Origin: UBA1941 sp046329575
GTDB lineage: Bacteria > Bacteroidota > Bacteroidia > Chitinophagales > LD1
Direction of reading: 5' to 3'
Assembly (NCBI GenBank): GCA_046329575.1
Contig: JAXLUJ010000015.1
Coordinates: forward strand, 1-64,000
Length of the DNA stretch: 64,000 nucleotides
Shown: positions 53,628 to 63,285 of the stretch, one piece after another
How positions within the stretch are numbered: position 1 is the first letter of the stretch
How the letters are laid out: the number at the start of each line of letters is the position of its first letter
Notes under the pieces: model-generated
Databases searched by the model: none
What the model was told of the DNA's origin: nothing
Seen by the model: only the letters and a program-made list of their open reading frames with translations
Translations under genes and position numbers: made by a program

Positions 53628-54947
53628 TCAACGGTTCCAATTGTACCAGTCAATCTTTCTGGTCAAAAACATCACTACCGCGAGTATCAGGAAAAGACCA
53701 ATACTGCCAAGCAGCAAGGAATAATCCTGAAGCTGTAACAGCGAATAGAAAAACAAATAAAGAATAAGCAGAATTCCGGAGAAAACTCCAGTTAGCTTTT
53801 TGTTTCCAAAAACAAAATAAGCGTAAAATGTTATCAGACCTAAAACTGCAGCGCAACTGATCCAATACGCTTTGTCGAAATTCAAATGTTCTGAAATGGA
53901 CAATAACAGCACATAAAATAACACTACGGCAAAACCCACCAATAAATACTGAATGGTATGAATGCGCTTTCTGTTGAGAATTTCAATAAAGAAAAAGCTT
54001 AAAAATGTGATAACCACAAACATCACAGAGTATTTGGCTGAACGCATTGTTTTTTGATATTCATCAACCGGAACTAAAAGCCTAACTCCAAAAGCATCGG
54101 GTTGACTAATAAACGCTCCCGTGCCGGCTTGTGGATAGTTTCTGTTCAACTGCAACACCTTCCACGATGCGCTGAAGGCATTGGCAGTCACCGCTCGCTT
54201 TTCTGGTAAAAACTCGCCTTCAAAACTGGGGTCGCCCCAACTCGACTCCACATCCAAACGGGTCTCTTTTCCAAATGGGGTAACGTCGAATGAAGAACTT
54301 CCGTTCAATTTCAGATTAACTTTAAAACTGCTTGCCGTATGATGTGGTTGCGTGAACGGAATGTGAATACCTGAGGTTACAATATCAGAAGAAGTAGTAC
54401 CGGGTTGGGCTTCGGTTTTCATGCCATTCACGTCTATATTTATGTTTTCGCTAATGCCTTTCATGTCGGTAATGCCCAGATTCAATTGCGCTTCGTTCCA
54501 TCTCAACTCATTGGCAAGCCCAACTGCATTTCCATCAAGGCCATCGAATGTTCCCGAAATTTCGACATCGGAACGATATAGCATTACTACATAAATGCCT
54601 CTGTTTCTCCGCTCCGGAGTTAATTTCGCTTTAATATTCAATTGCGAGGGTAGGAAATGCGCATAAGCGGTCCGGATCTGCTCATGGTTGTTCTCATCTT
54701 TATACGATTCCGAATAGGGGACGCTGATAACCGGCCCGCTTATGGTTTGTTCATCGCCCCACTTTGAACTCACTTCTTTCACGGCCTCCTGGCGTAATTC
54801 CTCACGTTCATTAACCAAACTTTCAATCATAGAACCGGGAATCATTAAAACCAAAATCAATATTCCGGTCATTAAAAGTTTCAGCGTTACTGAATTTCGC
54901 ATCCAATTGTTGAAACGGTCAAAAAAACCTGATGAATTCGTTTCCAT
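53628..54947 (-). CDS. creD: Inner-membrane protein CreD
   Basis: 439-aa protein of the CreD (cell envelope stress) family. One N-terminal membrane segment (LLMTGILILVLMIPGSMI) is followed by a periplasmic domain of about 270 residues (ISGPVISVPY, then LPSQLNIKA) and a C-terminal block of about five membrane helices starting at AKYSVMFVVITFLSFFF. Length matches the family (about 450). CreD expression in Gram-negatives is tied to CreBC two-component or beta-lactam stress; those genes are not in this window. It follows the A2M gene by nine bases and is probably co-transcribed. Confidence 0.9.
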   Translation of the reverse strand: METNSSGFFDRFNNWMRNSVTLKLLMTGILILVLMIPGSMIESLVNEREELRQEAVKEVSSKWGDEQTISGPVISVPYSESYKDENNHEQIRTAYAHFLPSQLNIKAKLTPERRNRGIYVVMLYRSDVEISGTFDGLDGNAVGLANELRWNEAQLNLGITDMKGISENINIDVNGMKTEAQPGTTSSDIVTSGIHIPFTQPHHTASSFKVNLKLNGSSSFDVTPFGKETRLDVESSWGDPSFEGEFLPEKRAVTANAFSASWKVLQLNRNYPQAGTGAFISQPDAFGVRLLVPVDEYQKTMRSAKYSVMFVVITFLSFFFIEILNRKRIHTIQYLLVGFAVVLFYVLLLSISEHLNFDKAYWISCAAVLGLITFYAYFVFGNKKLTGVFSGILLILYLFFYSLLQLQDYSLLLGSIGLFLILAVVMFLTRKIDWYNWNR

Positions 54948-54956
54948 ATAAATTAA

Positions 54957-57900
54957 TTATGGTTTAATTGTTATAACTCCTCCGCCATTGTAAGAATGGT
55001 ATTCTCCCGCATACATCGCATCGGCACTTACCGGACCCATTCTGAAACTGCCCAGTGAAACGGCTCTTACAACATAATAATAATGCTGCACCCGTCCTGA
55101 ATTTACATCTACAAAAAGGTTGACGCGATCGTCGCGATAATCGGAAGCATTGGGAATCCAGGCGTCTTTAATCCAATCCATTCCCGGCAATTCTTTAATT
55201 CTGGGGTTTTCAATTTCAAATCCGGCCGGTAGCATATCGGTTAGTACCACATTCTCAATGCCTCGGCTGTAAGAGGTTTCTACAGAAATCCCAATTACCA
55301 CTAAATCATTCTGACGGAAGTTCAAATTGTTCAATTCGTGACCATGTCGATCATAGAATCGCTTTCGCACTTTTAAATAATTGTCTTCCTGTTTGAACGA
55401 ACCATCGGCCGTCAACCCTTCGTTTTCGTAACTATAGAACACTTTCTGGTTACCGTGGGTGCGAATTTCTACCTTACTACCTCCCAATTGTTTAGACGTT
55501 AGGGTTATTGGTGCGCCTTTCATTTCGCCAACAATTTTACCGTTTACAACAATCTCGGCAGTAGCATTGCTATTGGCATATTGCCGCATCGTTTTACCTA
55601 AACCAATAAAACTGAACACCCGTTCTTGCGTACTCAAATAACCCTCTGATTTTAAAGCCTCACTTACATGACGTGCCATTACCGGAAGTTGTGGATTTTG
55701 AGGATCTACATCGGCCAAAACACTTAACGATAAGGCCTCATCGCGAACTGGTGAAGCAAAAGCGCCACCGGTTTCTTTGTCAGATATTTCACCGGCAAAA
55801 GCAGGCGGCAGCATCTCGTTAAAATGTGCCTTGTCGCCAGCCAATGCGTAAGCTGCAGCCAATAAGTATTTTGCATCCAGCGTTAGCAGTTGCGGGTTGC
55901 TTTTATAGTAGTTCATGGTGGAAGGTTGTTGCTTTCCTGCAAGTGCTAAAACATACAAACTATAGGCTACCTCATGTGGTGCTATTTTTTTGTTGTTTCC
56001 GCGATTGTAATACCAGGTAATCAGATTGCGGTCTCGTAATTTTGCTTCAAGAAACTCCAGTAGTTTTTGTAGCAAACTATCATCAATATCAAAACCGGCC
56101 TTCCGGGCTTCTACCAAAAAATGCGCTGCATAAACCGAAGCCCACCAATGTTCTTCGCCACCGCCATCCCAAAGCGTTAAGCCGCCGTTGTACAATTGGC
56201 GCATTTTAATTTTTCGAATGGCTTCGTTCACATTGTAGTTAGCGGTTTTTGACATTGCTGGATTTAGACCTGCCGCCAAATCCTCAAAATATAACTGCGG
56301 AAAGGCTGCCGAAACGGTTTGTTCGGTGCAACCATAAGGATACTGAATCAGATAACGGAGGTCTTTCGCATATTCCATCATCGGCGACCGGCTAACCGTG
56401 AGTTTTATATTTTGTGTTGAAGGAATAAAATTAGCATTGCCACAATTTACATTTGTAACTGAATTAGCCGGAATATTACCCGAACCATACCCCTTTTGAA
56501 GAGAGGCCGAAGGCCGGATGGTGATTTCGGTTTCATCACGATATTTTTCTCCACCACCATTTACTTCAACAATCACTTTCGCCGCATCCATCATTCCGGT
56601 TGGCGTAACCCGAAATACGACCCGGTTTTCTTTTTTTCCGGAAATCGAAACACTTTGAACAGAACTTCCAATAATTGCCAATGGTCCTTCTGTTTTTACA
56701 TTTACACCTGCATTGGTTCCTGAGTTGGTTGTATTCGTTATCGTAACAGGAACATCAATTGTATCACGAGGGGCCACAAAACGCGGCAGGCCGGTGGAAA
56801 TTACAATAGGATCGGCTACAGTCATGTGTTCTTCGGCATTGCCGAATGCCACATCTTTGTAAGCTACAGCCATCAATCTCACTTCTCCGCTAAATTGCGG
56901 CAAATCGAATTCGAAATTGGCTTCGCCGCTGCCATTGGTTTCCGTGATCCCGCTCCAATAGGTGAGTAATTTTACTCGTTTATTCTGCACAGGGTTCACT
57001 CGTTTACTGAGGTCGAACCCGTCACCGCCGGTCTTTCTATAAACGCTGTTCACTTCAGGAAACAACAGTGGATATAAATCGAAAGCCATAACTTCCAACG
57101 CCCTTTTCTGATAGAAAAAATCGTACGGGTTCGGCGTTTTGAATCCGGTCATTGCCAAAATGCCTTCATCCACTGCAGCTAACGTAACTTTTGAATTCGA
57201 AGCCGCCAGAACTTTTACTTTTTGATGGGTATGTGACCTAACTGATTTGGCAGCTATAATCTTTACTTCCATTTTTCGTTTCTTCTCCTGCACAGCAATC
57301 GACTTAAAACCATGCGCCACAGTCAATGGCAAATCTGTTTCGTCGTGTGGTTTTATTAAAGTAGCAGTGATGTAGGCATTCGGCAGATAGTCGGCCTTCA
57401 GCGAAATGTTGGCACTTGCAGTTCGCTTGTCGGTTTGCAAATAGAAATGTTCCAAAACTTTATTCGTTTCAACTGTAACCAGAAGTTTACCATTAAAAGG
57501 GGCCTTGAATAATACCTTTGCCGATTCGCCCACTTCATATTGCGATTTATCTAGTTCGATATCTACGTTGCCTTCGTTGTTTACTTCGAAAGAAGAGCCG
57601 TCCATGGCCCAGCCATAACTGAAAAAGGTGCGGTTCACATAATTGTTTACACCGGGTGCAGCAATCCTGATTTCATAATCGCCGGGCGTTTTAGGCACAT
57701 AGTTTAATATTCTACCAGAGGCCTCCAATCGGATTTCCTCGTCCATCACGGTGTGATCAACTTGTTGCGATTCATACCTATAGTAGGAACCGGCTTTGGA
57801 TAGAACCGTTTTGTATTCGTGCTTAATAATCAGCACATGGGCAGTAGCTGAAACCGATTGCTCGTCTTTGTTAACGGCAATCAACGGAATCGACATCGGC

Positions 57901-60320
57901 TTATTCAGCGCGCAGTAATAATCCATATTGCCAATTCCGAAAAATACATCCTGAGTGTAAATAGAAACGTGTGATTTGCGGTTTACCGGCCGGCCAGATT
58001 CATCAAAAACGGTAGTGTACCAATTGGCCTGTAATAAGCCATTGTTCTTGTAAGTTTCCGGCACGGTCCACGATTCTTTCGCCATGCCTTTTTCATCGGT
58101 TTTGCCTTCTCTTTCGATACTGTTAAAATCAAAGCTGTTGTTTAAACTGAACGTATAGGAACTGAATTTCTTTGGCGAGAAATACTGCTGATTCGTTTGT
58201 ATCTCCACTTCATAGTTGCGATTGGCAGCAGGCGGTCCAAAATAATTTTCCGCCAATACTGAAAGCGTAGTGCCGTCGCCGGGTCGTAAAAAAGGCTTAT
58301 CCAAACTCGTAGTTACCTTGATTCGGTCGGGCATAAACTCTTCTACCAATATGTTGGAACTATTCAATAATACATCGTTCGAAGAATATAGTTCTACCGA
58401 ATAGGAGCCGGTTACAGCTGCCGGCGAAAGTTCTACGGCTGTTTCCATACTGCCTTCGTCATTCAGCGTTTTACGCACCGTTTTTAGTTCCTGACCGTTG
58501 GGCAGCAAGATTTTTAATTTAACGGGAATTTCGCCCGGGCTATGCCAGGAATTATTCCTAACAATGCAACTGATGTTCATCTTTTCGCCCGGCCGGTACA
58601 TATCGCGTTCACTATAAATAAATGCGTCTAAGTTGGTACTGTTGGAATTTTTTCCGCCTACATCGAACCGCGAACTTTCTACTTGTGTGGAATTGAATGG
58701 CATGAAGTTGAAGTCGTTTGCCGTTCTGGCAATAATCATTCGCGGACGGAAACCTGAAAAATCGCGTTTGCTTATAGTTAGCAACGCAAAGCCGTCTTTA
58801 TCGGTAGTTCCGGTGCCTACCACCTGATTGTTCGTTCCTATTATTGATAACTGAACATTGCTCAGTTTTTCGGCTGTTTTGATGGAATTGGCAAACACCC
58901 ACACCTGATCGCCATTATTTCGCGCAATCAATCCAATATCCGATAAGGAGATGAAGCGGCTTTCGCGCAAGTAGTATTGCGATTCGCTTCTTATGCTCAA
59001 ACGATAAATTCCTTTCAGGTCTTTGAGCTTATCTACAAAATCAAATTTCAATAAACGCGAACTGCCGCGTTTAGGTAACGTTCTTGTTTCCACTGTGGTT
59101 TCATAGATCTTGTCGCCAAATGTAAATCCATAACCCACGCTTGCTTCGTCTTCTTCGCCATAACTATCGCTTTCATAGCTGTAATCGTTATCGCCATAGT
59201 TTTGTGAAGCCAACAAATTGTTTTCATAAACCTTGTAAACTGCAATGGAAATTTTCGGCACGTTTACGATTTGCACTTCAATGTTTTTTGAACCAGCTGG
59301 GGTGAGGTAAACACCTTTGCTATTCGTGAATTTTATGGTGGGTTCTAATTCGCCAAAGGTGAATTGGTTACTGTAATTTTCCTTCAAAGTACCGCCAATT
59401 CGGCCTTTCAGCCCTTGCTTGATAGTGATGCTATACGATGCATCGGCCAAAAATTTCTCAGAAGAAATCAAAAAGCCATCTTCTGTAACTTGTGTTTTGA
59501 ACGCAACCGGAGGATCTACGGTTACAAATTCATTTAGGTTTTGGGCAATGGGCTGTTGCGACGTATAAATTCGAATTACGCCTTCTGTACCGTCGTGATT
59601 GGCTTCAGCATTATTAATATTTAGAAGAAATGGTGATGGCAATGTTAATGGAATCACCGATGCTTCTTTTGAACCACATTTTCCATTCATCGGCATAAGC
59701 CCTGCATCTACCGTTACTCGAATTTTCTTTTCAGCATCTTCTACCTTAATATCTGTAAGAAGTAGCGAGAAGTTGGTGCCGTCGTCATGTGTTAGAAATT
59801 GATAGGCGCATTTCTTTCCATCCGCTTCCACATGTAGTTTCGGTTCTAACTGCTCTGCTTTTGTTTTATAAGTGAAAAGAAGGTCGAGCTGAATCACGGG
59901 TGTATTTGATGATTCGCTTCGAACGGTCCACATGGCATTGGCCGTTTCAAGTTTTTGATACGGCGTGTGAAAGTGCAAATCATCAGGAAAGCCGAGCTTA
60001 TATTGGCAATGCGAAACCAACTTATCGGTTAATACGGCTTTGTAGTCGGTTGACGGCTGCAAGTCATGAACGGGCGAAAAGGTGAGCTCATAAGCGCTGG
60101 TCCACTGAAAACGCCCTTCAATAGGCGGGTCAAAGCTAATGTACGCGGTACTGTCCCATAGGTTCAACAGCGTATCGCCAACCAAATTTTTGTCGAAAGT
60201 AAAGACCAAATTGCCCAATGAAGGTACTTCGTCTTTGGCGTTGGTGGCTACTAATTTTACACGGTTTTTGTTACAGGAGGCGAAAGCTACCAATAGCAGT
60301 AGCGGCAGTAAACGTTTCAT
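54957..60320 (-). CDS. Bacterial alpha-2-macroglobulin-family lipoprotein
   Basis: 1787-aa envelope protein thought to trap invading proteases. The lipobox is VAFASC (Cys16) with start at 60320. The order is an N-terminal Ig/MG-like region, MG2 domain around a FIYSERDMYRPGEKM segment, ANG/A2M domain with TGFKTPNPYDFF and SGITETNGSGEANFEFDLP, and a terpenoid-cyclase-like thioester region with the motif YGCTEQ, giving the CxEQ thioester consensus, then receptor-like C-terminal domain. The thioester pair is preserved, as in protease-trapping types. PbpC, the usual partner in Proteobacteria, is absent; CreD takes the downstream place. Confidence 0.93.
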   Translation of the reverse strand: MKRLLPLLLLVAFASCNKNRVKLVATNAKDEVPSLGNLVFTFDKNLVGDTLLNLWDSTAYISFDPPIEGRFQWTSAYELTFSPVHDLQPSTDYKAVLTDKLVSHCQYKLGFPDDLHFHTPYQKLETANAMWTVRSESSNTPVIQLDLLFTYKTKAEQLEPKLHVEADGKKCAYQFLTHDDGTNFSLLLTDIKVEDAEKKIRVTVDAGLMPMNGKCGSKEASVIPLTLPSPFLLNINNAEANHDGTEGVIRIYTSQQPIAQNLNEFVTVDPPVAFKTQVTEDGFLISSEKFLADASYSITIKQGLKGRIGGTLKENYSNQFTFGELEPTIKFTNSKGVYLTPAGSKNIEVQIVNVPKISIAVYKVYENNLLASQNYGDNDYSYESDSYGEEDEASVGYGFTFGDKIYETTVETRTLPKRGSSRLLKFDFVDKLKDLKGIYRLSIRSESQYYLRESRFISLSDIGLIARNNGDQVWVFANSIKTAEKLSNVQLSIIGTNNQVVGTGTTDKDGFALLTISKRDFSGFRPRMIIARTANDFNFMPFNSTQVESSRFDVGGKNSNSTNLDAFIYSERDMYRPGEKMNISCIVRNNSWHSPGEIPVKLKILLPNGQELKTVRKTLNDEGSMETAVELSPAAVTGSYSVELYSSNDVLLNSSNILVEEFMPDRIKVTTSLDKPFLRPGDGTTLSVLAENYFGPPAANRNYEVEIQTNQQYFSPKKFSSYTFSLNNSFDFNSIEREGKTDEKGMAKESWTVPETYKNNGLLQANWYTTVFDESGRPVNRKSHVSIYTQDVFFGIGNMDYYCALNKPMSIPLIAVNKDEQSVSATAHVLIIKHEYKTVLSKAGSYYRYESQQVDHTVMDEEIRLEASGRILNYVPKTPGDYEIRIAAPGVNNYVNRTFFSYGWAMDGSSFEVNNEGNVDIELDKSQYEVGESAKVLFKAPFNGKLLVTVETNKVLEHFYLQTDKRTASANISLKADYLPNAYITATLIKPHDETDLPLTVAHGFKSIAVQEKKRKMEVKIIAAKSVRSHTHQKVKVLAASNSKVTLAAVDEGILAMTGFKTPNPYDFFYQKRALEVMAFDLYPLLFPEVNSVYRKTGGDGFDLSKRVNPVQNKRVKLLTYWSGITETNGSGEANFEFDLPQFSGEVRLMAVAYKDVAFGNAEEHMTVADPIVISTGLPRFVAPRDTIDVPVTITNTTNSGTNAGVNVKTEGPLAIIGSSVQSVSISGKKENRVVFRVTPTGMMDAAKVIVEVNGGGEKYRDETEITIRPSASLQKGYGSGNIPANSVTNVNCGNANFIPSTQNIKLTVSRSPMMEYAKDLRYLIQYPYGCTEQTVSAAFPQLYFEDLAAGLNPAMSKTANYNVNEAIRKIKMRQLYNGGLTLWDGGGEEHWWASVYAAHFLVEARKAGFDIDDSLLQKLLEFLEAKLRDRNLITWYYNRGNNKKIAPHEVAYSLYVLALAGKQQPSTMNYYKSNPQLLTLDAKYLLAAAYALAGDKAHFNEMLPPAFAGEISDKETGGAFASPVRDEALSLSVLADVDPQNPQLPVMARHVSEALKSEGYLSTQERVFSFIGLGKTMRQYANSNATAEIVVNGKIVGEMKGAPITLTSKQLGGSKVEIRTHGNQKVFYSYENEGLTADGSFKQEDNYLKVRKRFYDRHGHELNNLNFRQNDLVVIGISVETSYSRGIENVVLTDMLPAGFEIENPRIKELPGMDWIKDAWIPNASDYRDDRVNLFVDVNSGRVQHYYYVVRAVSLGSFRMGPVSADAMYAGEYHSYNGGGVITIKP

Positions 60321-60481
60321 GTGGGTTTGCAATTGATTTTGCTATCAAATGAACGTTTACCTTTTCATAAAATTACATGCTTTCGAAAAAATATTTTTGA
60401 ACATTGCTTTGCGGCAATTGGTGGTATTCTTACTAACCCAAAATGCAGTCGTTTCGGAAGCTTTTTTTACCTTTCGAGCAA

Positions 60482-60489
60482 TAATTTTG
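60482..60489 (+). promoter_or_regulatory. -7 box of the AlkB-like hydroxylase gene (near-leaderless)
   Basis: TAATTTTG, a perfect TAnnTTTG, ends five bases before the ATG at 60495. The mRNA would start at or within a few bases of the start codon. No TTG at -33. Confidence 0.55.
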
Positions 60490-60494
60490 CATCT

Positions 60495-61562
60495 ATGGAC
60501 TTCAGGGTGTTAAAGTACTTTTCAGCCTTTATCAGTGTATTTGTGATTTTGGTTTCCATCACTGCAGGTAGTTATTGGGTGTTTTTCGCTCCGATTTATG
60601 CATTTGTGATGATACCCTTCTTTGAATTGTTCATGGAAGGCAGCGAGGAAAATTACTCTAAGGCAGAGGAAGAAGTGTTGAAAAAAGATTTTAAGTACGA
60701 CCTGATGGTTTGGATGATCGTTCCCATCCAATACACCATGTGGGCAATATTCTTATATCGTTTACATCTTGGCCATTTGGCTATGTGGGAAATTGCCGGC
60801 TTGATACTGGCTTTTGGAATTTCGTGCGGTGTTTTCGGCATCAATGTAGCACATGAATTGGGCCACCGTTCCACCCGTCATGAACAGTTCTTATCAAAAA
60901 TGCTGTTGCTCACTTCGCTGTATATGCACTTTTTTATTGAGCATAACCGCGGTCATCACAAAAACGTTTCTACTGACGATGACCCGGCCTCCGCTCGTTA
61001 CGGTGAAACACTTTATGTCTTTTACTTTCGCTCCATTTTTGGCGGATGGATTTCAGCCTGGAAACTGGAACGCGAACGCCTGGCCAAACTTGAACTACCC
61101 TGTTATTCTTACCAAAATGAAATGCTGGTGTTTCAATTGATTCAATTTTGCGTAGTAGCGGCTATTGGCCTTTTTCTAGGATGGAAAATCATGCTGGCTT
61201 TTATACTTGCAGCAACAGTTGGTGCCTTGCTTTTGGAAACGGTAAACTACATTGAGCATTACGGCCTTCGCCGAAAGAAAATTGATGGCGCCTATTACGA
61301 AAAGGTGCTTCCTGTTCACTCCTGGAATTCCAACCATCCCATCGGCAGAATGATGTTGTTCGAACTCACCCGCCACAGCGACCACCATTACATGGCCAAT
61401 CGCAAATACCAGATACTTCGTCATTTCGATCAAAGCCCTCAAATGCCAACCGGTTATCCCGGGATGATGGTGTTATCACTTTTCCCGCCGTTATGGTTCT
61501 ATGTGATGCATAAACATATTGCCGCATACAAGGCCACGGCAGAAGGTGCCTCATTAGCTTAA
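60495..61562 (+). CDS. AlkB-type membrane hydroxylase (alkane monooxygenase-like)
   Basis: 355-aa integral-membrane non-heme di-iron hydroxylase. All His clusters of the AlkB family are visible: HELGHR (near residue 120), EHNRGHHKNV (about 155-164), NYIEHYG (about 255) and HSDHH (about 295), separated by hydrophobic segments. The start at 60495 (MDFRVLKYF) is chosen because the frame upstream (60321-60494) lacks family-like sequence and would overlap the divergent A2M start region. No rubredoxin or rubredoxin reductase gene is nearby. It could act on alkanes or on fatty-acyl chains. It precedes DUF2461 by ten bases. Confidence 0.88.
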   Translation: MDFRVLKYFSAFISVFVILVSITAGSYWVFFAPIYAFVMIPFFELFMEGSEENYSKAEEEVLKKDFKYDLMVWMIVPIQYTMWAIFLYRLHLGHLAMWEIAGLILAFGISCGVFGINVAHELGHRSTRHEQFLSKMLLLTSLYMHFFIEHNRGHHKNVSTDDDPASARYGETLYVFYFRSIFGGWISAWKLERERLAKLELPCYSYQNEMLVFQLIQFCVVAAIGLFLGWKIMLAFILAATVGALLLETVNYIEHYGLRRKKIDGAYYEKVLPVHSWNSNHPIGRMMLFELTRHSDHHYMANRKYQILRHFDQSPQMPTGYPGMMVLSLFPPLWFYVMHKHIAAYKATAEGASLA

Positions 61563-61572
61563 ATTTCAATTC

Positions 61573-62238
61573 ATGCATTTTACACCTGCTTTTTTTAAAT
61601 TTTTCGCCGCTTTACGTAAAAACAACAATAAGGAATGGTTCGACGCCAATCGTTCTACTTACGAATCAGAAGTTAAGGAACCTTTTAAGGCTTTTGTTGG
61701 AAAGCTCATCGCAGAATTGGCAAAAAGCGATCCGGAATTGAATACCAATGTTGGAAAATCAATTTTCCGTATCAATCGCGATATCCGTTTTTCGAAAGAC
61801 AAATCGCCATACAAAGATCACGCCGGCGCTTTCTTTGCTCCGGGTGGCACTACCGACACCAAGCCGGGTTTTTACCTTCACCTTAGCGATACTGAAATTT
61901 TTGTGGGCGGAGGATTATATCACCCTGATCGGGAGGAAATCCTAAAAGTTCGTCAGGAAATTTTCTACAATCCTGAAGAATTTCAGTCGTTATTAAAAGC
62001 AAAAGACTTTAAAGGAATTTACAAAGAATTGAAAGGAGAAGACAATAAAGTACTTCCTGCCGATTACAAAGAATTTGCGAAAACGCAGCCATTAATTGCC
62101 CGCAAACAATTTTATTATGTAGCGCCACTTACCCGGGATGCAGCGCTGGCAAAAGATTTTGACAAGATCGTATTAAAGCACTTTAAGGCTGGTGACGCAA
62201 TGAATGCCTTTCTGAAACGCGCCTTACTGGAAGAATGA
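61573..62238 (+). CDS. DUF2461 family protein
   Basis: 221-aa cytosolic protein of unknown function from the DUF2461 (TIGR02453) family. The conserved segments are FFAALRKNNNKEWFDANR (residues 10-27) and the FRINRDIRFSKDKSPYK region around 66-82. Such proteins occur widely beside unrelated genes. The gene begins ten bases after the AlkB-like gene, so it is probably co-transcribed; its stop abuts that of the convergent DUF4249 gene with no gap. Confidence 0.9.
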   Translation: MHFTPAFFKFFAALRKNNNKEWFDANRSTYESEVKEPFKAFVGKLIAELAKSDPELNTNVGKSIFRINRDIRFSKDKSPYKDHAGAFFAPGGTTDTKPGFYLHLSDTEIFVGGGLYHPDREEILKVRQEIFYNPEEFQSLLKAKDFKGIYKELKGEDNKVLPADYKEFAKTQPLIARKQFYYVAPLTRDAALAKDFDKIVLKHFKAGDAMNAFLKRALLEE

Positions 62239-63222
62239 TTATTTCGGAATAATGATTTTGTAATAGCTGGTGCCATAACCGGCCCACACGCCCAAACCGC
62301 CATTGATGTTCGATCGCGCCACTAAATAAGAAGTGAATGGCGTGTTGCTGCCATCGCTTTCCAAACTATAAAAAAAGTCAAAAGTTCGGCTATCAATGTG
62401 CGACCATTTGATGGTAACCGTATCTCCTTTCATAAAATATCCGAACTTTTCAGGATCTACTTTCTGCGTGGGCGGATAACCCCGTTCTACAGGAAGTGTA
62501 AACGTTTTTCCAATGAACAGTTTATCGTCGTAAACGGATTGCGTTTGCGGTAAGTAAAAGGGCTCGTTATTGCGTTTGGTCCAGTATCTGATAAAATGCC
62601 CATAGGTTGGAGGTACGGTAACCGTTAAAGTAACGCCGGCAAACGAATCCAGGGCCGGTGCGGCAGGATAGCTGATGCCAAGGCTATCAACCGGATTGCC
62701 CGAAGGGATAGTGGTATATGAAGTAATGGTTTGACCATTAGCCTCAATTTTCAAATCGTAACGGTGGTCTAATTCCCCGCATAAAGTACAACCACCACCA
62801 CTAAAATAGTTTAGCAAATCGCCGGCCGGAAGCGAATAAGCGCACACATCCGGAACAGCGCTGGAGTCAAAAACACTAATGCCCAGAGCACGCAACAACT
62901 GCACCTTTTGCGTATCAGCAAGCGGCAAATCGCGCAAACAAATTTCTTCCAAATGAAATTGCTGTACCGAATCTTTGGTTACCGTAACTTTTGCACCATG
63001 AATAAAAAAAGAGGAGATGTTATTGATGTTCAGATCGCCAAAAACTTTCGAACTTCTGGTAAGTAAAACTATTGGAGGTTGACCACTCTCAATGTATCCA
63101 TCTACAACCAAATGCGTTCCCGTATCCGGAAGTTTTCCGGTAATCTCCTTTGTACACGACGCAACAAACAATCCGGCAATTATGACGATCAGTAACCGGA
63201 ATACCCAACGTTTTTGTGGCAT
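62239..63222 (-). CDS. DUF4249 lipoprotein
   Basis: 327-aa outer-membrane lipoprotein (lipobox VASC at residues 20-23 with a preceding hydrophobic core). The DUF4249 family sequence starts VVDGYIESGQPPIVLLTRS and continues with Ig-like strands and a SYTTIPSGNPV segment. DUF4249 genes in Bacteroidota are usually placed just after a TonB-dependent receptor gene, as here (63-base gap), and the protein probably forms the surface lid or binding partner of that receptor for an unknown substrate. Confidence 0.9.
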   Translation of the reverse strand: MPQKRWVFRLLIVIIAGLFVASCTKEITGKLPDTGTHLVVDGYIESGQPPIVLLTRSSKVFGDLNINNISSFFIHGAKVTVTKDSVQQFHLEEICLRDLPLADTQKVQLLRALGISVFDSSAVPDVCAYSLPAGDLLNYFSGGGCTLCGELDHRYDLKIEANGQTITSYTTIPSGNPVDSLGISYPAAPALDSFAGVTLTVTVPPTYGHFIRYWTKRNNEPFYLPQTQSVYDDKLFIGKTFTLPVERGYPPTQKVDPEKFGYFMKGDTVTIKWSHIDSRTFDFFYSLESDGSNTPFTSYLVARSNINGGLGVWAGYGTSYYKIIIPK

Positions 63223-63285
63223 CCGGCAAAGAAAGACGTTTTTACAGCAATCTGGATGAAAGAATTGCTAAATCAGCAGAACGCC

